From: Fusarium oxysporum f. sp. lycopersici 4287
Taxonomy: Eukaryota; Ascomycota; Sordariomycetes; Hypocreales; Nectriaceae
Reading direction: 5' to 3'
Length of the DNA: 64,000 bases
Assembly (NCBI RefSeq): GCF_000149955.1
Contig: NC_030987.1
Span: 3,379,138-3,443,137 of the forward strand
Every line of letters starts with the position of its first letter. Position 1 is the first letter of the stretch. A program made the translations under genes and the position numbers. The notes under the pieces were generated by a model that was not told where the DNA came from, did no database searches, and saw only the letters and a list, made by a program, of their open reading frames with translations. This document shows, in pieces, positions 45,168 to 57,407 of the stretch.

Positions 45168-48100
45168 ATGGAGGACCAGTTGGTGCAGCTCCTTTCCAAC
45201 ACTCAGCTGTCTGAACAGGGTCCCAGACTACAGGCCGAACTCGAGCTGAAGCGCGCCCGAACGAATCCCGCCTTTCCCCTGTCTCTCGCCAACATCGCCG
45301 CCCACACCTCGATTGATACCAACATCCGCCAGGCTGCACTGAGCAACCTGCGACTTTTTATCGAGAACAACTGGAGTAACGATGATCCTGATGATGGGCC
45401 CATCATTCCTATCTCTGATGAGGCGAGAGGCCAGCTCAAGCAGGTCCTGCTCGACCTTGTGTTGAGCCCGGAGGACGATCGCAAAGTCAAGATCTCCGCC
45501 AGTTACGCTGTTGGCAAAATCGCTGTGCACGACTTCCCTGAGCAATGGCCAAACCTTCTCCCCACAGTTATCTCCGTCGTCCCGGCCGGCACCGATTCAC
45601 AGCTTCACGGCGCCCTGCGATTACTCAACGACATAATTGAAGAGAGTTTGAGCGAGGACCAGTTCTTTTCAATGGCCCAAGATATTGCCAAGGCCCTTGC
45701 CGAAGTCGCCCTCAATGAGAACCGAAAGCCCATGCACCGAGCGCTCGCTATTTCCATCTTCCGAGGATGTTTTGATCTCCTCAATATGATTAAGGAGGAC
45801 CACGCTAAGGAGGTCCGCGCTTTTGCGGATGGTCTTCTTCAACAATGGAACCCCTTCTTTATTACCGTTCTACAGAGCCCTCTTCCAGAAGCCAACCTAG
45901 AGAGCGGGTCTCAGCCTGACTCTTGGAGCCATATTATCGCTCTCAAACTTCAGGTCGTCAAGACACTCCTCCGAATTCGACGCGTCTTCCCTAACCTACT
46001 TCTTCCCCAAAGTACCATCTTCTTCAGTGCAGTCTGGAAAGAGCTCTCTACTCTGCAGGGACCACACGAGCAGCTCTATATCAAAGAGGATGCCCAAGGA
46101 CGTCTCGAAGACTCGGACAACCTTCCATATACCTTGGATTTCCTCATTCTCGAAGAATTGGACTTCCTTAACCAATGCTTCAGAGCCCCTCCTGTGCAAG
46201 CCGAGCTGGACGGCCACCTCAATGCTCATGCCTCAGCTCAAGACGTTCCCTGGATGAAGGAGATTATGAACATGCTTATCGGTTATTCGCGAGTGACTCG
46301 GGAGGAAGAGGACTTGTGGGATATCGACTGCTCCCTGTATCTTGCTGAGGAGACCTCCGTGACTGCCAACTATACCGCACGAACTGCCGCAGGGGACCTG
46401 TTAATCAAGATGGGTGAGTGGTTTAACCAGAAGACGATCGACGGCCTGTTTGGTCAAACACAGTCCCTATTTGGTGGCGAAGGTTCCGACTGGCGTAGCC
46501 AAGAGGCGGCGCTCTACCTTTTTGTCATGCTGGTTAGCGACTTCCAAGACATGAACAAGGATATCCCCGAAGCAGTGGCCCACGCCTATCTTTCCCTGGT
46601 TGACTACGCCGTTAACCGGCCCGGAGAGCCTCTTCTCCGCGCTAGAGGTTATCTCGTCGCCGGTATGCTTTGCCGTTCTTTCCAGACACCGGTTGAGCTG
46701 TTGGACCGCATTATCACCTCTATCACTCAAGAGGAGTCCGAGGTTGTGCAGGTCGCCTGTGTCAAGGCTGTCGAGGGTTTGATAAACGCTGGCCGAGTGT
46801 CGGCCGATAGGCAGGTTCCCATTATCAACGCCATTCAAAACTACATGAACAACAAGGACCCCAGTGATATGGAAGATGCAGACGAACTTCTCGTTACGCT
46901 CGCTGAAGCTCTCCGCGCTGCCATTACTCTCGACAAACGCATCGCCCTGTCCAATGATGTTAAGTCGGTTGATCTGCTTTTCATGCTAGCCAAGCTAGGC
47001 GCAAGCAACTTCCAAGTCACTATGCTGATTTCCGAGGCATTTGAAGATATTGTTGCTGATCTCTCTGACACTGAATCTTACACCGCTCTCTGCGCAAAGC
47101 TTCTGCCCACGCTTACCGGCGCATTTGATGTCGCTAACCTGACTGAGGATAACCCTCTGGTCACAGTGAGTATCTTAATGAAACAGTTTTCATGCTTAAC
47201 TGACAATACCCAGGTTGCCACCGAGTTATTGGCAGTCTTGGCCGAGGAACGGACCTGAGCCTCTCCCGCCGGTTTTGTCGCGGCTACTTTCCCTAAGTTG
47301 AACCGTCTCCTTATGGAGTCTACCGAGGGAGAGGTCCTCCGACCCGGATCTGAAGTTGTGAAGTGGATGCTTCAGCATGATCATCAGCAAGTCCTTGCTT
47401 GGCAAGATGCCAACGGCCGCTCTGGTCTGGAGGTTTGCTTGCACATCATTGACCGACTTCTGGGTCCTTCTATTGAGGATAACTCAGCCTCCGAGGTTGG
47501 CGGTCTGGCTGCCGAGCTCGTCGAGAAGGCTGGCCAGGAGCGCCTTGGTCCTTTCCTACCTCAGCTTCTCCAAGCTGTCGCTAACCGACTTGCTACCGCT
47601 CAAGCTGCAGCCTTCATTCAATCTCTTATTCTTGTCTTCGCCCGACTTACCCTCTCTGGCGCTCAAGATGTTGTCGAGTTCCTGAGCCAGGTTCAGATCA
47701 ACGGGGAAAGTGGCCTGCAGGTTGTCATGGCCAAATGGCTAGAGAACTCTGTCAACTTTGCTGGATACGATGAAATTCGACAAAAGTATGCCCAGCTGAA
47801 TCGGACACAAGCCATCTGCTAACTTGATTATTAGTGTTATTGCACTGTCGAAGCTTTACTCTCTGAATGATCCTCGCCTGGCCCAGACACAAGTCAAGGG
47901 CGACCTGATCGTCAACAACGACGATGGGCTTATTAAGACACGCTCACGCGCAAAGCAGAGTATGTATCCAACAATTCACGACTTCTCAACCACCACCTCC
48001 ACCCTAGATTCAATCTACGCCCGATACGCTGAAAGTCAGCAAGCTAATGAGACCAACCGAAAATCAGACCCAGACCAATATACGATCGTTCCTGCTTCCC

Positions 48101-48456
48101 TCAAGATCATCAAGGTCCTCATTGAGGAGCTTCTGTCTGCATCTGGCCAACGGGCTGCTGCGAACGCCGCGTCTGCTGCTGTGGCGTCTGCTAGCTTTGA
48201 CGATGAGAATGACGAAGAGGGTTGGGAGGATGAGGATGATACTCTCGACCTCAGCCTTGGTACCACGAAAGCTGACCTGATGTCTTTCATGGAAGGTGGC
48301 CAGAGACAGCGAGACGACGAAACCCAAGCCTACCTGACCGACTTCTTCATCCGCTGCGGCCGCGAGAACATTGCCAACTTCCAGGAGTGGTACAACATGC
48401 TTACAGAAGAAGAGAAGTCGAAGCTCAACGAGGTTGCCAGCTCAGCAGGACAATAG
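45168..48456 (+). CDS. KAP114: importin-9 / Kap114 karyopherin beta, frame disturbed
   Basis: Nuclear import receptor; Kap114 carries histones H2A-H2B and TBP. Exons 45168-47165, 47214-47785, 47835-47959 and 48068-48456 (introns 48, 49 and 108 bp) give 1027 codons, the right size. HEAT repeats span the whole protein, starting with an importin-beta N domain (LELKRARTNPAFPLSLANI). Near the end is the acidic loop DDENDEEGWEDEDD that is typical of importin-9. At 47256-47258 an in-frame TGA interrupts exon 2. Reading the 22 bases around it in the next frame gives NGPEPLP, and the original frame resumes after it, so one extra and one missing base would explain it. Whether this is a true mutation or an assembly error cannot be decided here. 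Confidence 0.9.
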
Positions 48457-48918
48457 ACTGGAACTGCATATGCTTGCAACGGATCTTCGAATAAGGAGGA
48501 GAAGAAGGTCAGCTCCGCTCGTCGACGGTACCATCAGAAGCTTGCTTTCCGAATACAGGCAAGAGCCATTGCTATTAAACTTCTGATATGCCGCTTACAG
48601 AAGGAGACAGAGAGTGCGATAAACTCTGGGTCACTGAAATTGGTTTAATGGATACCAGAGAAGCCTGCCTTATTATGACTGGACATGAATTGCAGATAGA
48701 ATTAGAGAAAACGTGCGGGCGGTCTGTTTGAAAGAGAGTATGAATTAACGAGGAATGGAATACACCACAATGGAAAAGTCGAAACATGAACTAGTTGAGT
48801 AGAAGAGAATTGATCATTAATCATTCTGCCGAAGCAAGCGTACACCCGCCATTAGTATCTACCTAGTCAACCGTTGCTGGTAACCATCGCTTGCTACGAT
48901 GTTCTGTTTCTCTCCTGT
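48457..48918. other. convergent 3' region, Kap114 / PI31
   Basis: About 460 bp between two stops facing each other. It should carry both 3' untranslated regions. No further gene seen. Confidence 0.5.
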
Positions 48919-50160
48919 CTAGATGATATCTCCGCCAAAGCCTCCTCCAAATCCGCCACCATAACCTCCACCAAAGGGATTGTTTCCCCTTCCGCTACCA
49001 GGACCAGGGAATCTCGGGTTGCCACCAGGGCCAGTGGGAATCCCAGCGGGCTCCTGGCGGTGCTTGGGGATCGAAACCAGAGGAACCGTCACCTCCTTGC
49101 CCGCCAAACAAAGGATCATCGAAAGTAGGATGCATCCCCGAGCCGCCACCAGGACGAGGTAGTCCTCCGCCAATGAACGAGCCACGAAGAGGATCGTGCG
49201 GACCAAGACCGGGAGGATTCAAGTCATCGTGTCCGATGTTGTAGGGCGATCTTCCTGGCATTTGAAGACCGCCTCGTGGAGGCCGGTTCATCTCGTACTC
49301 ATCCTCAAAGCCGGGAGGAGGGAAGTCGCCCACTGGTGCAGGCCGTGGACGAGCCATCTCAGGGAGTGGATTCGCTGGGGGTTGAAGCGGGTGTGGGTGT
49401 GGTACAGGATCGCCACGGAACGGACGGTCTGGGTTCTGAGCTTCTTGAGCACGGCGCTCGGAGCGTGCATTAGCTTCGGCTTCAGCTGTCTCGACATAGC
49501 CTTCGCTTTGGAGTTTTGGGATGAGCTTTTGAACGATGTTGACCTTGAGGTCATGTAAGATATCTGACCAGATGGATTAGTATGTGATGCCCATCAAAGG
49601 GAAGCGAAAGGTCATACCAGCAATAGCTTGCTCAGAGGCGAAGACACCGCGGAGCTTCTCGGGAAGATCACTTCGATCTTCCTGGCCGTCCTTGATGGTG
49701 ATGCGAAGAGGGAGTTTCCTAGAATCCACAACGTCGCTGATCGACCTCTCAAAACGACGGATGTTGTCATCTCCGACGGCTACTCCTCGAACCTCGACCT
49801 TTTTACCCATGCGGTCAATACGGATACTAAAAGTCATAGCTGATTGCTTGTGCTTGTAGACAAAACTGTAAGAACCGAAACCTGAATTCCATTGCGGCGG
49901 TAGATGAGGAGCGAGTGACTCGCATTCAGCTGTTCCGTGTGAGCTAAGTCATGATGGTAATGGATGGTACACTCACGTATGTTCTTGTCCTCATCAAAAC
50001 CTAGGAGCTTGAAGCCGAGAGCAGCGAGATATGAATGGATGAGGAGAGCGATGACTTCGTACGATGAAGCGAGGTCAGATGAATCGTCATTGGGGGGATG
50101 CGTTGGTAGAGCATCTGCCATGCCATTTAGAATGGCGGCAACACTGAGAGGTTCTGACAT
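48919..50160 (-). CDS. FUB1: proteasome regulator PI31 / Fub1, with a frameshift
   Basis: PI31 binds the 20S proteasome, in yeast (Fub1) as a substrate-like inhibitor. Exons 50160-49977, 49929-49618 and 49563 onward (introns 47 and 54 bp). The FP domain occupies about residues 1-165; a proline/glycine-rich tail follows, with GFDPQAPPGARWD. As read, the frame stops at 48995 (354 aa). If one base of the AA at 49039-49040 is treated as extra, the frame continues through glycine-rich PRFPGPG and FGGGYGG repeats to GGDII at 48919 (379 aa), which is the normal PI31 ending. The gene is divergent from Rev7 and convergent with the importin gene. Confidence 0.87.
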
Positions 50161-50667
50161 GATGAAGTACGATGGTTTTGATGCCTTTTTTGATGATGTA
50201 GTTGATGAGTGGAGTTCAAGTAGATGTAGTAGCTCGCTAAAGATAGTGGAGAAGATGGAGGTTATGAGTTAACGCTGAGGAAGTTTGGGAAGCGGCGTCA
50301 TGAAATAGTTGCCTCCTCAGCCCTATATGTGGGTCCTTTACTTTGGGTATCGCGGGGCATCGCCAGTGATTCTGGAGAAAAGCCATGTATTGGTGCAGGA
50401 TTGGTTGCCTAGATAAGGCATTAATGAGGCACTTGAGCTTAATAATCTCAGGCTCGAAGCAGGGTATCATTGAGTGACCTCAACATGGTGTGTGTTACCT
50501 CACTCAGAATTCTGCAGGGACTGTATACCGAGGTAGAGATCACTCTCATGACAACACTCACGTGATATCGCGTTCCACTCAACGCGTTCCACCACGTACC
50601 ATCTCTCAAACCACGAATTTCTACCATCACCACTTCTCCTCTCTATAACCCTCAACTCACCCCCACA
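50161..50667. promoter_or_regulatory. divergent promoter region, PI31 / Rev7
   Basis: A 507-bp non-coding region between two ATGs that point apart. The Rev7 side is C/T-rich. A short CACGTG-like element is absent; no named operator recognised. Confidence 0.45.
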
Positions 50668-51416
50668 ATGGAAACAGGCCCTCTGATCCCCGCCTCCCAA
50701 GCATCCCATCTCCTCTCCTCATTCACGACCTTCCTAACACTAACCCTCCACACCCTCCTCTACCATCGCGCTCTCTACCCCAAAACAACCTTTCTAACGG
50801 CCCGAGCCCTTAATCTCCCCGTCCACCAATCCCGTCATCCTGGTCTCTGCACATGGATAAACGACGCTGTAGCTTCAGTAGCGGCACAGTTACGCAAAGG
50901 AACTGTACGTCGTATAGCCATTGCGATGCATGCTGCAAAGACCTTTGATGTGCTGGAGAGATGGGTCTTTGATGTTGATTTGTTTCCTGCTGGGTGGGGT
51001 GATAGAGAGGAGGCGACTTACAACCCTGCGTTGGTAGAGGGTGATGATGATGGTGTGGTGAATTGGACGGATGTCAACGAGGCGCTGAGAGGTGCTCTGA
51101 GGAGGGTGGCGCAAAAGGCTGAGATGATGCCTGATTTACCTGAAGGGAGCACTTTTACTGTTGCCGTTGAGCTACGTGATGATGCAGACTCACCCATAGG
51201 TGTAAGTGTATCGGTTATCAGATGAACTTTGACTGACTGATCTAGCATCCCCAACATTGGATACCATCTCAACCAAATCTTCAACCACCAAACGATACCT
51301 CATTAAAACAAGGCTCTTCTCTTGGTGGTCAAAGTACAACCCCTATTCGCTCTGTCCAAGCTGGTCCTTTATTCTTTGAATGCTGGATTGAACAAAGCGC
51401 ACCCGTAACCTCATGA
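50668..51416 (+). CDS. REV7: Rev7 / Mad2B HORMA protein
   Basis: Accessory subunit of DNA polymerase zeta in translesion synthesis. Two exons (50668-51201, 51246-51416; 44-bp intron) give 234 aa, a normal length. The HORMA domain covers nearly the whole protein: LLSSFTTFLTLTLHTLLYHR at the start, YPKTTFLTARALNLPVHQSR, then VLERWVFDVD, the αC-like NWTDVNEALRGALRR segment, and the C-terminal safety-belt part including HPQHWIP and FFECWIE. These features fit Rev7 rather than Mad2 or Hop1. A stretch rich in Gln, Ser and Thr lies between the two belt strands. Confidence 0.9.
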
Positions 51417-51728
51417 AATTCACATATTTGATACCCAACTTTGGAACAGATAGATTATCGTCATCATGACGCTTCATAACCTCTAATTCATATTGTATAA
51501 ACATGACATCAATCCATTATTGATTGTCCCGGCCACCCATTCCCAGACCTGGACCAGTCTGTGCCATGCGACCCTGATCCTACCCCCTATTCCGACAAAG
51601 CCCAGAACCCGCCGCGTTATGTACAGCCCGGCCGTGGAAACATGACAAATACCTTGACTCATTACCATCAAAATCATTTTCAAACGCCCAAACAGCCTCC
51701 CAGCCAGCCTCCCAGAGGACAGCAGCGC
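51417..51728. other. convergent 3' region, Rev7 / RhoGEF
   Basis: About 310 bp between facing stops; no gene seen. Confidence 0.5.
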
Positions 51729-54700
51729 CTACTCCGTCGTCCCCTTCAGCGCCGCGCGGAGACTCACCATCTCGCGCTTCAGTCGCGCGTTCTCCTTCTT
51801 CATCCGCGCTGTCTCGTCGCTTTGGTCGCGGAGTCGCATCATGAGCTCTTCCTTCTCATCCTTACCCTTGCCCTTGAGAGCCTTGACTATCTTGCCAAGC
51901 TCCCCATTGAACTTCTCATATAGTAACTCGTTCTCTGCCACTGCCTCCTTGTATAGCTGGTCAATCGCTCGCACCTTGGCCTCGGCTGCCTTGACCGTGG
52001 TTTCCATATCGCGCTGGATCGCATTTTGCTTGTCTTGTAGTTCCTGAATAGCAGTGGGAATGCGGTCTTCCAACTCCCGAACAGCAGCACTGACTCGTCT
52101 CATATCGACAGACTGGGAGCCCGGAGGTCGTGCATTGTTGACGCGTGCCATTTCCTCACCAATTTTGGACAGCTCAGATCTGAGAGAAGCGTCCACGTCG
52201 TCGACAGCCTGCTTCTCAGTGTTGAGTCGCTCTCGAAGCTTTTGCGGGGACTGTAAGCGGAGTCTCTGCGTTCCTCGCCTGGTTGGACTTGAGCTTGGAC
52301 GGGGCGGTGATTCGGATCCTGGAGGCGCTGAGCGGTAGGGGCGCAATGTCGGGATATTAGTTGATGATAGGGTCCTTGAGTGCCTGTGACCTTTGGCTGG
52401 TGACGTGCGTCGTGTTGGCTCTTCTGAAAGTTCCATGGGACTGGGCGCCAAAGTATTCGGCGACGTAATTTGCTGAAACGGATCTGGAACATTCTCCTTC
52501 TGCTTGGAACCTCTCAACGTCGCTACACCGGGGCTAACAGGTATTCTAGACGGAGATGTCGCCTTGGGGCTCGCGTTGACCTTTTCTGATGTTTCTTTTG
52601 CGTCTTGAAGCGGTTGCGGTGATTCACCGTCATCATCGAGTGTAGTCGCTGCCATGAGACTCTTGAGGTCTGATAATGAACTACGCCGCTTCTTCTTGGG
52701 CGATCGTGGGAGTGGCTTTTCAGTCTCCGGCTCACCGATTGTCTCCAATAACCTATGAGAGCTGCCAGGTCTTTGCATTTCGTCAAACGCTCCTGCTATG
52801 GGCGGACGATCCTTGGAACCTGGGCGTCTCGACAGCTTTTTGGGCAATGTGTTGTCATCGATAGACCTTGAACGGCCTAACGATGCTTTAGATAAGCTGT
52901 TTACCTCGCCTGTGGCGGGATTTCTGTGCTTGCTGAGCTGTCGCCATACTGAAGGTCTCTCGTCTCTGCTATTTTGCCGTAACAGATTGTCGAAACCAAA
53001 TTTGCGGCGCAGCGACGAAGTGTTTGAGGCCAACGAGGGTGTGTACCCCTTGCCACGGATCGCTGAATTGATCGACTCATATGTTGAGTTATCGAGGTTG
53101 AAACTGTGATTTAAGCCAGGCTCTTCAAAAATTCGATCGCAGTCTTCCACCAGACGATCGAGAAGGTTGATATAATTAGGAGCTGTTCCATCATAGACGA
53201 GCAGCTCTGCAAAAGCAAGTGTTAACGCTCCCCTGTCACCATCGTTGCCACACCCGTCCAGCAGATTGGCCAAGAGCTTGATGAGGGCAGTGAAAGCGCG
53301 ACGATTCTGTGGCGCCATGTCTCCAAACAAAAAGTTGACGAAGTCCGCAAAGTCTCCAGGCACTCTCTTATTCACCCGCGCCTGGAGCGTATCAAGGGAA
53401 TGCATTGACATGACAGGGCCAATTTGATCAGCCCAAGCAATGCGAAGGAACTTTTCGAAAGCAACAAATATGACCTCGGTGCCTAGATCGGCGGCGGCGT
53501 CAATGTCAAACGGGCTTTCAATCAGTCTGTTATATAGTTCGTTCACAGACAGCTCATCAACCACAGAGCGTTGGAGCAATGTCCGACCAATAATAAGACC
53601 CTTGCGGGACTGAAGAGCAGCAACATATGCAGTAAACGTCTGCTCTAGGCGTACTAATGGGTTTTCGGTCCTTGTTTCCTCTTGAGATACACTGTCCTTG
53701 CCTCCCCTTATTGAGCTGACAACAGATGCTTGGCTGTTGTTTCGGTGTATTGAAGGCACCTGCTTATGTTTTGAGCCCAAACTTGCTGTGTCGGAGATAT
53801 GCACAGAGCTGCCTCCCCAGAAACTGGAGAGAAGCTTGACAGGAGAAGAAGCCAAGAACGATTTGGTCTTCTCCGCTCTTGTGTTGAGTAAGAGTCCATG
53901 TAGAGTCTTGGAATAATATGAGACGAGAGGTGCCGTCAATTGCATATTGGAGATACTATGCTGTGTGCTTAATAGTTGAATAACTGTTGCTGGTTAGCTC
54001 AGGGCTCTAGGGATTATCATGCTGATTCTCACCTCGTCTTGACATCGTGGGGAGGAAGTCTTCCAGAGCAATTTCGTCCTGGAACTGCCTCCCATTCAGC
54101 CCAACTGTGAGCATCGATACCTTCTTCATATCGTTCGTGGTCACGTTCACGACAATCTCGACACCGTAATGGCCTACAGGCGCTCCTTTAGTGCCCCTAT
54201 CATGATCGACGACCACTCGAATCGGGGCAGGCTCCTTTCGGCCCTCGATGAGTTGGTCGGCGCCCTCCTGGAAGATAGCAGCGTGAAGTCCCAGATTGCT
54301 ATCTGGCATTCGCGCTGATCGTAGAGTCCAGGTTGGGTCTTCTCGCTCTTTTTCCGAGAATCGAGCTTCGACTCTCGCTTTGACCACATCCTCTCCCCAC
54401 TTGGCGGCTCTGGCTTCGTACATCTCTTGTAAGAGGAAACATCGTGATGTCACGGCCTTGCTGATGCGGTGCTCGCCTGGATGAGCTCCCCTCATTTCTG
54501 ACGTCGAAGTCATCCAGAATAGTGTGCCATCTACTGCCTCAGTAAATCGCACGTCAGCCATGTCATGCCACCCTGTAAACACGAACTCATATGCCGCTGG
54601 ACCTCCTGCTGCATTGGTCATAGAAATAAGTAGACCGGCTGCTGAAGGTTTCTCAATCTCACGAAGAAGCTCTCGTCCTGTCATATTCCCGCTCATTTTC

Positions 54701-56274
54701 TTGAGGATAACCACACAATCTGAAAAGAGTAGGAAGATGCCAGATTTATCCGACTGGTTGAGCAATGGCTGAAAAGGTGGTGCCAACTCAGTGAAATCGG
54801 CGGCTGCAATGAGACGTCCTTGTGGTTCAAGATTCAAAGGCCAGGCTTCAACCATATTTCGAAGTCTATTGGCGACATGAGGCTTGTCGGGTAAGGGATC
54901 GTCCATCGAGCAGATATTTGTAATGATGTCTCGTGCCTTCAACATGGGTTGTAAGGCGGGGTGTGTCATAGGAATACAACCAACGATCTGATCAATAAGC
55001 AAACTATAACGAGGAAGTCTCTGAACAGGCTCGATGAGAATAGAGCGTATCGTCTGCTCGCCAGCCTGAGCTACCCTCTGTTTGAAACTCGATTGCTGGT
55101 CGAGGAAAGAGTTGAGTAACGTGGGAAAATGTTGGCTGGCCTTGATATAATCCTGATAGCACTCTGTGAACTTCGGAAACCACTCCAAGAATAACCTGGC
55201 GATTTGTAGAGCACCACTTGGGTCTCTTGTCCTGCCCAGTTTGGACCCCATAAAGCTCATCGTAGGTGTTTCCATGTCTTTCAAGGCTTCTTCTTCGGTG
55301 TCGTCTATGATCCTCCGCATCTCCTCCATAAAGGCAGAGTTGACCTGAAGGATGCCATCTGCAGAACTGGGGAAGAGCTTCTCCAACTCTTCCTCGGAAG
55401 GGCTCAGACTACCAGGAGCTCGCGCTTGAGCGCTCTCTCGAAAATCGGCTGCGACGTGCTTCACCAGCTCCCTCACTTTACCCACATACCGCTCCTCGGT
55501 CTCCACCAATTCTGTCAGCTTCATGCGCAATTCCACCTTTTGATCTTTTAGAAACGACTTGCTTCGATTTAAGGCGGTCGGCTTGGAGGGCGCTCTTCGT
55601 AAACGACTAGTCGGCAGGAAGACTGGCTCTCCGAATAGCTTTATCAGCGGGGTGTACCCTCCATACTGGCGCAAGGTTGGGTCGAGGATATCGTCTTCGT
55701 CGTCGGGCACGTCCTCGAGGTCGGCGGCTTGGAGGGGCACGATAGCGCCTGGTGGGAGAACAAAGTCGAGGTCGACATTGCTGATATGTTGTGTCTGCAG
55801 AGCATCTTGTAACGTCTCGATGATGTCGGCTGTGTGGTCGCTCTGGACCATGTCCTTAACAATCTCGGCAGCATGTTGCTCGCTGAACAGAGTAGGTGCA
55901 CTGCCTGGACGTCGACCTCGCGTAGGGTATAGGTTCTTGAGGTATGTTTTTACGCCATCGGGCAGCTCTGTGAAGTACTTGAAGAGGGCAAAGGCGAGAG
56001 CGCGGTAGACCTCATCGCCCTGAAACTCGCGGGGTAAATGGTGGACGACGCCGTAGAATGGAGAATTGGGCGAGATTGTGATTCGAGGGAAGCTCTGGAA
56101 GCCGGCGGGGGTGAAGACGTGGACTTGGACTCGAGAACTGTTGAGGGTGTAGTTTGCGGTAGTCGAGGGCCCATGGAAGAGTAGCAGAGGAAGATGGCCT
56201 AGCAACGGATCTGCGGCGTGGTATAGAGTGACATTGTCAGACGACAGCGCCAACTCCTCGGTAACGCGAACCAT
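51729..56274 (-). CDS. BUD3: Bud3-like Rho guanine nucleotide exchange factor
   Basis: Two exons (56274-54033 and 53989-51729, 43-bp intron) encode 1500 aa. The N-terminal 110 residues resemble yeast Bud3 (YHAAD, then FQSFPRITISPNSPFYGVV). The Dbl-homology domain lies at about 246-455, with the conserved LIEPVQRLPRYSLLI segment; a PH-like region follows to about residue 640. Residues about 867-1012 look like a RhoGAP fold (see findings). A long S/P-rich linker and a C-terminal coiled coil of about 120 residues complete it. In filamentous fungi Bud3 activates a Rho GTPase for septum formation; the partner here is inferred. The same window holds the Rho GDI. A 43-bp intron is near the lower size limit. 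Confidence 0.8.
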
Positions 56275-57407
56275 GGCGCGGTGTCAGAATTAAATCCGTT
56301 GGTCAAGAAGGGACCCGATGTGTGTTGACGTCGATGTTGACTTGACTTGACGGGCGGTGGTCTCCAAGTTGGGCCGCAGATGGACAGCGATTCGACGAGA
56401 AGCGATGAACCAATGGCCCAGCCCAAGATAGACTCAAGCCTAACTAAAGTACAGAGACGAGAGAGACCTTTTGGATATGAACGAGTCGCCTCCTCCCTCG
56501 TCACGGACACAGAGATTCGCGCATGCGGGCAAACTCGATCTAGTTTTCGTGGGGGGTCGTTAAGAAGAAAAAAAAAATGGTCTAGGATTAGAAAATGTGA
56601 CAAGGCAAGGCAAGACAACCTAAGCAAAGACAAAGACGAGGGTTTAGTTTTGGAGGTTTGAGCTTTGGCCGTAGTCGGGCGGGAGCTGGGAGTCAACAAA
56701 GGCCCAGAATCGGGAGCGGGAACACAAGCGAACAAGTGGGTCCCATCGGTTTCGAAAGTAAACACACCAACCTAAGGTAACTGCGCTGGGCCCAGCTGGA
56801 GCCCAAAAACCCACTAAAATTTACAGGTCAGGTCCCTACAGCACGATACGATACGATCGTGCGTCACACAGATTCACTTTTGATGTTGCATTCAACCAAC
56901 AGTTGATCAACAACAACACGCGATAGCAACAACAAACATTGTTACTGAATCAGATTGTATCATTGTTGTTATTCACGGCTGCAGCTGGTATGACACTAAT
57001 AAGTACCCAAGTTAGTAATCTCTTGCTCTTGGTACCTTTATATATTTTGTGTCCCAAATGCACTCGGTGGCCTGGACAACAAAAAACCTAATCTCGACAA
57101 CAGCGGTCAAACACAAATTCAATGCTGACCATGCCCTGGGCGGGGATCAGCGGGAGCTCCCTTGCCAAATTCCAAGGCATTGACCGCTAAACTTGGAGAA
57201 GAGGGCCCCGCCAATATAAACCTGAAGTCTCCATAGACCACGTCTGACGCGTTCAGCTATTTCCGACAACAGACAGGCCTTTGTACATATATGATTGCCA
57301 AGGAATATAAGTTCACTGTAAATGAACTATGATATACGAATATGGAATGTCCATTTCTGATTCTGCTTCATGCAACAACTAAATCTACGGGTGCAGGTGG
57401 CAGGTGG
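56275..57407. other. intergenic region, RhoGEF promoter
   Basis: About 1.1 kb. The left part is the RhoGEF promoter and leader, with a purine-rich stretch near 56560-56640. The right part leads to the 3' end of the amine oxidase gene. No further gene. Confidence 0.5.

Noticed and set aside
47256..47258. Programmed stop-codon readthrough or true pseudogene in the importin gene
   Set aside because: The context is not a known readthrough motif, and the frame is otherwise intact; paired indels explain it better.
49058..49096. 39-bp intron in PI31 instead of a frameshift
   Set aside because: Too short and without branch site; it would also remove the conserved GFDPQAPPGA segment.
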